Assembly (NCBI RefSeq): GCF_932294415.1
Contig: NC_065536.1
Span: forward strand, 11,955,974-12,019,973
Length of the DNA stretch: 64,000 bases
From: Quercus robur
Lineage: Eukaryota; Streptophyta; Magnoliopsida; Fagales; Fagaceae
Direction of reading: 5' to 3'
The position numbers and the translations under genes were made by a program. Of the stretch, positions 57,083 to 64,000 are shown piece by piece (within the stretch, counting starts at the first letter, position 1; the number at the start of each line of letters is the position of its first letter). Under the pieces are notes generated by a model. That model was given only the letters and a program-made list of their open reading frames with translations. It was not told the origin of the DNA and did no database searches.

Positions 57083-58468
57083 TTCCGACACACGGAAATC
57101 AATACCCTAGGGAAATAAGTATAGTAGGCCAAACCACCAAAAAAATAAATAAATAAACAAAGCCCTAGGTCCGTCAGAAGCACCCTAGAGGATGTACTAT
57201 TTCCATTCCCAAAAGCCACCACAAATCTCAATGCTCCCTAACCTAACCCAACCTATTATGAAAGGATTGGGTGACCCTAAAAGGCCACTAAGGCCACTAA
57301 CTTCCCTTTTCAACCCCAAATGTAATAGATGATAATAATAACAATTCGATGTACTTAGTCAACAAACATAACCCACAGAAGCTGCTAATCTGACACAAGA
57401 CAAGAGCTTGAACGGGCTTTAATACCAAATTTGATGTAGCCTTTTTAGGAATTTCAACACTAAACTAGATTCTTGATAACATATTGATTGTGTTGATGAC
57501 TGTTTGGTATTTAAACAATAAAAAGAACATCAAATAAACAAAGATAAAACATTGGGCAATCACACGTAGGCTTTCCTAAGCACTCACATTTAGGTACGAG
57601 ATAGCAATTGCGATTGAAAAAAGTTGGAATGTTCATTATATAGGCTACTTCTAAATCCTTTCTTACAAAGGCTAGGAATACTAATAACCAAAAAAATAAA
57701 AAAGATAAAAAAGTACTTAAACTTCTAAGACAATTCTAGTCTCTTAAGACAATCAATTATGCATCTGTACACAAAATGTAAGTGACTTTCAACTGATGTG
57801 GTAAGTAAGTTTATATGTTCCCATATGATATTACAAGGATAATGACATGAAAAAAAAAAAATTACAAACCAAAACTTAGATGTTGAATAAAAACAATATG
57901 GCACAGTTACAGCCGTAAGCAGAGTAAATGGCAGCTAAGGTTTTAGGATGTCCATGGTCTGTGTGTAGATATATGCGTGCATATCCATTATACACACATT
58001 ATATCTATTATAATAATAACTAAACAGAGTGGAAGCTTGTAAAAGCCAGTAACTTTGAAGCTTGTAAAACCAATAGCTTCTTAATTCAACATCATTCAGC
58101 ATTGAATTAAAAAGAAATTTTCCCTAATTCAAAATCATGACATAACTTGTGACATAATTTCTGGAAAAAATAGAGATTGATTTGATACACTTTCAAACTA
58201 TATGAATTACAAACCAATTTCCCCTAACAATGAACACCGTTGTCATGCTAACTGTATTTTACATGAATTTCTGCCCTAGATGTGCGTCATAAAACACTTC
58301 AAAACCAAACCCACTTCAAAACCAAACCCAACAAAGCTAAAACAGCAACAATAATTATGAATACAGATAGACAACAATCTAACAGCGAAAAACTTAGGAA
58401 GCCACACTCAAATCAGATTACATGCAAAGGGAAAAATTAAAATTTGAACTCAGCATTTACAAATTACC
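57083..58468 (-). other. PMD leader intron and leader exon, right arm
   Basis: Inverse of 2219-3575. The GT donor of the leader exon is at 58466-58467. No other coding; the leader exon with the TATGGG microsatellite extends right to the terminal repeat. Confidence 0.55.
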
Positions 58469-58542
58469 TTAATACGTTTGTAATCCTTTAACTCCGAAGA
58501 CAGATTGGGTTGAGCTTCGGCTGTGGTGAGATTGAATAAGTG

Positions 58543-58577
<35 letters not shown>

Positions 58578-58798
58578 TTCGATTCAACTTCGGAAAGGGT
58601 CTACTGAACGGTTTGGTTTGGGTGCGGGTAGAAACAGGAGAATCTGACAGTGGCTACTGACGGTGGCTACTGAACAGACTGGCGGTGGCTACTGATCGGA
58701 CTGAGGAAGGGAGAGAGACTGTAAACTGCAGAGGAAGGAAGACAAACAGTTTTAGAGACGTTACATTTAAAAACTGGTTCATATTTCGCATATAACTC

Positions 58799-59039
58799 GT
58801 TTTCCACATTGACGAGTTCCAAACAGTAACGCGGGAATATTTTATTCCCCAAAAGCCACGCTGGAACACCAGCGTGGCAAGAACCTGCCCACAACTTGGT
58901 TTCTTCATAATCGAGTTACTTAAGTAACTCGCCTTTACGGAGATCGAGTATCCAAACAGGGGCACGCCCCTATATAGTTTCAAAACAGGGGCATTATGCC
59001 AAATATGTTTCCCAGAAAGGGCAAAAGGCCAGAATCCTC
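58799..59039 (-). repeat. Outer right terminal inverted repeat
   Basis: Inverse of 1655-1895, ending GGCCAGAATCCTC. It has five ACTCG/CGAGT motifs, including the palindromic pair around TTACTTAAGTAA, and is the upstream region of the full PMD gene. Confidence 0.85.
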
Positions 59040-59049
59040 GTGGGGGGTA
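59040..59049 (+). repeat. Right 10-bp target-site duplication
   Basis: GTGGGGGGTA, identical to 1645-1654. Confidence 0.85.
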
Positions 59050-59125
59050 AGGGCCGAGATTCAAGTCTCCAAGAGGGAGTTTCTCATATATATATATATA
59101 TATATATATACTTAGATTATGTTAG
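59050..59125 (+). mobile_element. Right part of the SINE interrupted by the giant MULE
   Basis: It continues the SINE broken at 1654: GAGATTCAAGTCTCC (B-box-like), GAGGGAGTTTCTC, a TA microsatellite (59084-59110) and CTTAGATTATG. Confidence 0.65.
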
Positions 59126-59426
59126 AATATAATTTCTATCTTGTATAAAAAAATTTATAAAATATTAAAAGCCACATTAGAATTCATTATGTTCCTTTAT
59201 AATCTATAATCTTGTGAATGTGTATAATGTTTTTTTTTTTCTTCTTCTTTTTTTGAAGGGGTGAATGTGTACAACGTTGTTTATTAGGGAAAAAACGTTT
59301 CATATGACAATCTTGTTTACTATTAAATTTATAAGCTTATTTGTTTAGCATATTTAAGAATTGGAAAAAACTGTTATTTTTAGCACTTATAGATAAGAGA
59401 GTTTTTAATGCACAATTAACTGTCAA

Positions 59427-59535
59427 AGGCCTTGTAGCTGAATTGGCACCTCCCCATGCACAAAGTGCTTGGAAGCCTAGGGGTGAAAGGGTTCAAGCTG
59501 TGGGGTTAGCAGCATATTGTAAATATCTCTAAAAA
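59427..59535 (+). mobile_element. Second tRNA-derived SINE
   Basis: CCTTGTAGCTGAATTGGCACC (A-box-like) and GGGTTCAAGC (B-box-like), with a poly-A tail at 59531 onward. A more degenerate relative with GGGTTCAAATT lies at 59600-59700 followed by a G run near 59715. Confidence 0.6.
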
Positions 59536-59699
59536 AAAAAATGCACAATTAACTTAATATTTGGTAAGCATAATAGTTAATTATATGAAAAAATTGTTCT
59601 AAGAGTCTTATACCTCAATTGGTACCTTTCATTATTTTTAAATAAGATATTTAGGGTTCAAATTTCTTGCTCCCATTATAACTATGGCAATATCAACAA

Positions 59700-62250
59700 A
59701 AAGGGGGGTTGGAGGGGGGGGGGGGGGGAGGAAAAGCATTTAATCAAATAGTGGGTTTAACAAAATATTATTGAAATAAAGAGTTATCAAATAGTATAAA
59801 TTTCGTTTCTGTTATCCTATTATGCCATTTGGAAGGGAATCAATATCTTATCTAGCATTTAGATTCTTGGGAATATTAATGTTCTGGAATCTGAATGTCT
59901 AAGAACCTATATTAATGCCCAAGTTTGGTTACCTATATTAATGCCCAAGTTTGGTTTGATAAGGTTTGTATGAATATGAGATTTTTATATTTGACTTACT
60001 CCGATAAATCATAGATGATTAAATTTTTATCTCCAAAATAACATTGCACAATATAAACTAGAAATATTTTATATGTTTCAATTATTCTTAAAAATACAAT
60101 AATATTGCTAGAAAAACTTAAATAAAATAGGGATGAAAAATAAAAACAACATAAGTATTACACTGAATTCACGGAAAAAAAAAAAAAAAAAAAAAAAGAT
60201 GTAAGATAAATATTGTAAAATAAAGAACAAGGAACTTGGAGGCACTATATCGTTTTTCTTAGACAATATTTGCCCCCCACCATATTGTTACTAAATGGTT
60301 ATCGCAAATTTGTCCCTAGGATACAACCAAGATGTTGGGTTCTACAGATAGCAATTTTGAAGAATGACCATAGGATTTCTTGTGTTTTTCTCTAACTTAC
60401 TATTTCAAGTGAACATAAGCCTCTATTTATACCATAGGGTTATATTTCATCAAAATGCACGTATGGAGAGTTAAAACGTTTCATAAAACCATTAATAAGG
60501 CTTGAAACCTCTTCAACATTTCTGAATAGTCACCAAGAAATTTTACAGAAAATCCCATTTTACAATTTTTGATCGGTCGAAAATTACTTTCGATCAATCG
60601 AGTGCTCTTTTCGATCGGACGAACAGGAGTTGAACAGGGATCGAGACATCCAGAGACTCTAGGATTATTTTCTTACTATTTCGATCAATCAAGCCAATGG
60701 TCTATCCAAGCAAGAAACAAAAGCTGCACATGACAAAACAGCAACAAAAGCCCAATGAAAAACACGTTACAATACTTAATGAGTACATTAATGGTCCTGG
60801 TCCGATAGTTCAAATCAGTCCTCTAGTGGTACGATATTATTTCTAGCAGTAGGGTAATTTCAGGTTAATAAGTATGTTTACATGGTAAAAATCATATTTT
60901 TTTCTTATTATTATTAAGTCAACATGAGGGAAAACTTTTATAGTTTCCAAAACATTATGGCCTTCATCATAATAATAATAAACAAGGATTAAAAGCTCCA
61001 TAGTTACAAATAAAAGAGGAAAAATAGGATGGAATGAAGGGAAAGAAAGATCCCCAACTCAGTGCAGAAGGTATTAAACTAAGATTTTGGTGAGTATGTG
61101 TGCATAAGGCATGAATGAGGTGAATGTGGGCTGTTTTGAGTGAGTGAGGTAGGATTAATATTGAGATTGAAGCTTTTTGTGAGTAATGGCTGTTTGTGAC
61201 TAGTTGGAGGACATTTTTGAGCTGTGATTGTGTAAAAGGGGGAGAAGAATATCTAGAATTAGATGAGTGTAGGCTAAAGATGATGAGTGGTGAGGTTAAG
61301 GAGAGCTAAACCACTAGCAAAAATGGCAAACGAACCCCAAAGTCTTAGAGGGGGGTGACTGTCCCTTTATGGGCTGAGGTGCTTATGCTTTTATAATGGA
61401 GTTTAGAGAAGCATTAATTAACAAGCATCCAAAAAGAACGTAGGTCTCATTCAGGGGAGCAGGTCAGTTGAATTAATAACCTAGATTTGGCCTAAAAATA
61501 GGAGATTTGCTTTTAGGGCTGTTTTGCTTTTTTGGGCAAGGTAGTAGTTGGAGTAATCTTGCATTAAATGTTAAGATTGCTGAGATTATGTTCAGCCAAT
61601 GGGATTAAGGCAAGTATTAAGAAAGAATCCTAGTGCTGCAACTGAGATTTGGACCCTAGGAAGTAGGATTCAACACCCCAAGCCAGGTGTCAAAGTTTAA
61701 GCCCACTTTAGAGGGTTCCGCTGGAGATCCCTTTATGCCCTCCAAACCACATGTTCCCAATTTTTTCCCTTTAGGATTTATGGGCTTGGCACATGAATCA
61801 CGTCTTGAACGTTTTTTAACATTTATAGCATCAATTTGTTGAAGTTTGGATAATTTGATTTCAGCTCCCCTTCCGTTAGAGGTGTAGTCTTGAGGAAGAT
61901 GACGGAGTCCCTTCAGCCTTTTGACTTTAGCTGATATGACAACCCTTGGGCACTGTTCACGTCAGGTAGAGGGTGGCAAAAAATTGATGGGACAGCCCCT
62001 AGTTTATCCTCAAAGACTTGGTCCTCTTGTAGGGGGCTCTAGTTGTTTCTTTGGTTAGGGATGAATAAGGGCTAGTTGTCCACTTTCAAGCCTCTTGCTG
62101 GGACCTTTTTGGGCTGGAACTTTGCTTCATTTCAGCACCTTTAGTTGGGCCACATGGCCCTTTCTTTGCTTGGGCTTGCTCCCTTCTCCACGAGATTCTT
62201 GGGCCTACAAAATGGACATTAAAGACATGCTTTGCTATGAGTTTTTTTCT
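59700..62250. other. Repeat debris, no gene recognised
   Basis: A G run and a poly-A run (60176-60198) are present. Around 60570-60690, TCGATC(G/A) words (GATCGGTCGAAAATTAC, TTTCGATCA) look like the LTR of a copia-type element, but I cannot find matching ends. The remainder is low-complexity intergenic sequence. Confidence 0.35.
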
Positions 62251-63324
62251 CCTCATGGGCTTTAAATAACTTCTCATAATTTTTACTATGGATTACTTTG
62301 TAAATGATATTTTCCTTGGGGCTTTTTTAAATAATGACCTCCAATATTTTTCTTGAGAATAATATTTATTATGGGTTTTAAATAAATATAGTAACAATCA
62401 CTATAATGGAATAATGTGATGTTTTTATGAGTTTCTCTATAGATAATCATAATGGACATGTAGGATGAATAATTATCATGAGTTTTGGTAATAAATATTA
62501 TGAATGTTGTGATGTAAGATGGATAGTGAAAATGAGTTTATAATATGAAATAAATAAATGTCATGGGTCTAATAATCATATCTTTCTATGGGTTTTTATA
62601 AGATGATCGCCATGAGTTTTGAGAGTAGATAATTCATAAATTTCATGAGCTTGTAATATTATGGTAATAGGTTTAAGGATCTAAAGTATTGTTCATTATT
62701 GGATTTTTAAGTGAAATAATTATGATATAGTATTTTGCCAAGTATTGATAACCTTGGACTTTCGATAAATAGTATAAAGTAGTTAACTTGGGCTTTTAAT
62801 AATGTCAACATAAGTTAGGCTTTTGATGTTGCCAATGTGAATTAGGTTTTGATGTTGCCAATGAGAATTGGGCTTTGATATTGCCAATGTGAATTGGACT
62901 TTGGATAAATAAATCGCCATGAGTTCAAACCATGGGCTTTGATCATGGATTTGAATTCCATTGATAAAATTGTTTTGCCATGGATTTGAATCATGGACTC
63001 TTCAAATATTGCCAAGTATAAGTATTCTTAGGCTTTAAATAGAATAAGATGTGTGTATTGGGTTCATAAGGCCGGTTTTGAACTTAGTTAAATAATGATA
63101 ATAAAATTGGATAAAATAGGAGTTTTTTGGGCTTTTTGTGATAGTTTATATCATGACCTAATTTAGATAATGAGATATGAAATATTTGTGATTAACGTAA
63201 TAATAGAGCCAAAAAATATTGGGAAAATCCAATAACTTATAGTGATATAAATAGGTGATACTCAAATAAAGTTAGCTGCATGTAAAAAAAGTACCTTAAT
63301 AGCAGTTAATCTAATCTTTGACAG
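62250..63324. other. Non-coding with short tandem repeats
   Basis: Repeated words ATGGGTTTT and GGGCTTTGATGTTGCCAAT; a 28-bp unit occurs three to four times at 62815-62905. It ends at a splice acceptor (CTTTGACAG at 63316-63324). Confidence 0.45.
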
Positions 63325-64000
63325 GGAAGAGAAATATACTGATACTGTGGATGATACTGGTCTTCTTCTGGTGTCATGGACACCTTTTCTTTTATTACTC
63401 CTTGGTGGGCAAGACAGAATAACTTCTTTGGCAGTGGAGGATAATGAGATGTGGCCTAGGCACTTGATTTGGCTCATTCTCCAAGTTTTCACGGCTTGTT
63501 TTGTGTTTATTCAATCACTTCATCAAAACAGACTATGGATCCCAACTCTTCTCTTGCTTCTTGCTGGAACCATCAAGTACGCTGAGCGAACGGCTACATT
63601 GTATCTTGCAAGTTTGGATAGTCTAGGAATATCTTTACTTAGAGAACCTGACCTTGGGCCCAACTATGAGAACATATTGAGATTATACTCCAACTTTAGA
63701 GATAGCCATATTCCTGTAGACATTGTATTTGTTGAAGACATAGAATCCCATGTTGAAGACAAAGAATCCAATGTTGACAAAAATGATGCCAATGTATCGT
63801 GTGTTCCTGATCTGCCCAGTCGTGAATTAGTGCAGTATGCTTATAAGATTGCAAATATGTACAAGGGACTCATTGTCAATCTCATGAGCATAGAGAGAGT
63901 GGAGAATTCTTCAATAAAAGATCTTCAAAGGATGCATTGAGAATATTAGAGATCGAACTCAACTTCTTTTATGATATTCTCCATACCAAGGTTGAGGTGG
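63325..64000 (+). pseudogene. DUF4220/DUF594 membrane protein gene, 5'-incomplete, frameshifted
   Basis: The exon begins after CTTTGACAG and reads WTPFLLLLLGGQDRITS, EDNEMWPRHLIW, then membrane segments (ILQVFTACFVFIQSL, LWIPTLLLLLAGTIKYAERT), typical of plant DUF4220 proteins. No ATG opens this frame, so it is probably a downstream exon. A TGA at 63938 closes the frame, but one nucleotide away the next frame continues ALRILEIELNFFYDILHTK, the DUF594-type continuation, up to the window end. A single missing base near 63931 explains it. Function of the family is unknown. It could be a pseudogene or a sequencing error. Confidence 0.7.

Larger units (their letters stand above)
1655..59039. mobile_element. 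Giant composite Mutator-like element (57,385 bp)
   Basis: The borders are set by a perfect 10-bp target duplication and by perfectly inverted first bases (GAGGATTCTGG at the left, CCAGAATCCTC at the right). The ends are inverted arms of 6.8 and 8.2 kb. It encodes a MURA-type transposase, a plant-mobile-domain gene and at least six further genes, many placed beside ACTCG/CGAGT arrays. Later insertions inside it include a copia-type element (25530-32890), a Helitron (14688-18327) and a hAT element (9337-10151). Removing the 57 kb and one duplication restores a continuous SINE. Its transposase is broken, so this copy cannot mobilise itself. A string of adjacent MULEs that moved as one unit is an alternative view. 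Confidence 0.8.
50830..59039 (-). repeat. Right inverted arm of the giant MULE
   Basis: Inverse of 1655-8432 with scattered substitutions. It retains a 1413-bp segment (55615-57027) that the left arm lost. It includes the terminal repeat, PMD leader exon (ends 58468), leader intron with the antisense WRKY segment, PMD exons 1-2 and part of intron 2. Confidence 0.9.

Noticed and set aside
1655..59039. Inverted arms as an assembly artefact
   Set aside because: The arms differ by a 1413-bp deletion, a nonsense change, microsatellite length and scattered substitutions, and both outer borders carry the target duplication. A misassembled duplicate would be identical.

Overview
Eukaryotic nuclear DNA, almost certainly from a eudicot plant. 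The evidence is GT-AG introns, plant-only protein families (plant mobile domain, WRKY, B3, DUF4220/DUF594), a piece of plastid atpI, and dense TE nesting. The repeat flavour reminds me of a woody species such as an oak relative, but that is an impression only. Nothing here looks like a stable single-copy host gene except the 5'-incomplete DUF4220/DUF594 gene at the right edge.

Layout. (1) 1-1187: start of a Ty3-type LTR retroelement on the minus strand (leader with three 74-bp repeats, PBS-like site, LTR). (2) 1222-1654: a tRNA-type SINE, first split by a 371-bp Tourist MITE and then by one very large DNA transposon. (3) 1655-59039: a 57.4-kb Mutator-like element (MULE) flanked by a perfect 10-bp target duplication (1645-1654 = 59040-59049). 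Its ends are long inverted arms (1655-8432 and 50830-59039) that share about 6.8 kb. A third copy of the roughly 235-bp terminal repeat sits at the inner edge of the left arm (8427-8664). (4) 59050-64000: the rest of the SINE, other repeat debris, and the DUF4220/DUF594 gene with a frameshift.

The giant element is a multigene transposon. It carries a MURA-like DDE transposase (minus, 34926 to 25243) interrupted by a pol-less copia element, and a 7-exon plant-mobile-domain gene (minus, 54585 to 43800) with a truncated duplicate in the left arm. It also carries a Transposase_32/envelope-like gene (22431 to 21250), a Cauli_VI (RNase H1 N-terminal-like) gene (36473-37016), a BED-finger-only gene (40015 to 39065), and three small acidic coiled-coil paralogues (10243-10692, 11433-11053, 14071-13514). 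Captured or passenger DNA includes a WRKY domain, a B3 domain, plastid atpI, a 3.6-kb Helitron with a secreted Cys-rich peptide ORF, and several MITEs and SINEs.

Most of its larger genes start next to an array of the 5-mer ACTCG/CGAGT, often paired as palindromes. The same motif lies in the terminal repeats. I infer that these arrays are transposon-specific regulatory or protein-binding modules, perhaps analogous to the motif arrays of VANDAL MULEs. Several genes also share a leader intron ending 0-7 nt before the start codon. Four in-frame stops, all C-to-T or G-to-A changes, plus the copia insertion show that this copy is decaying.
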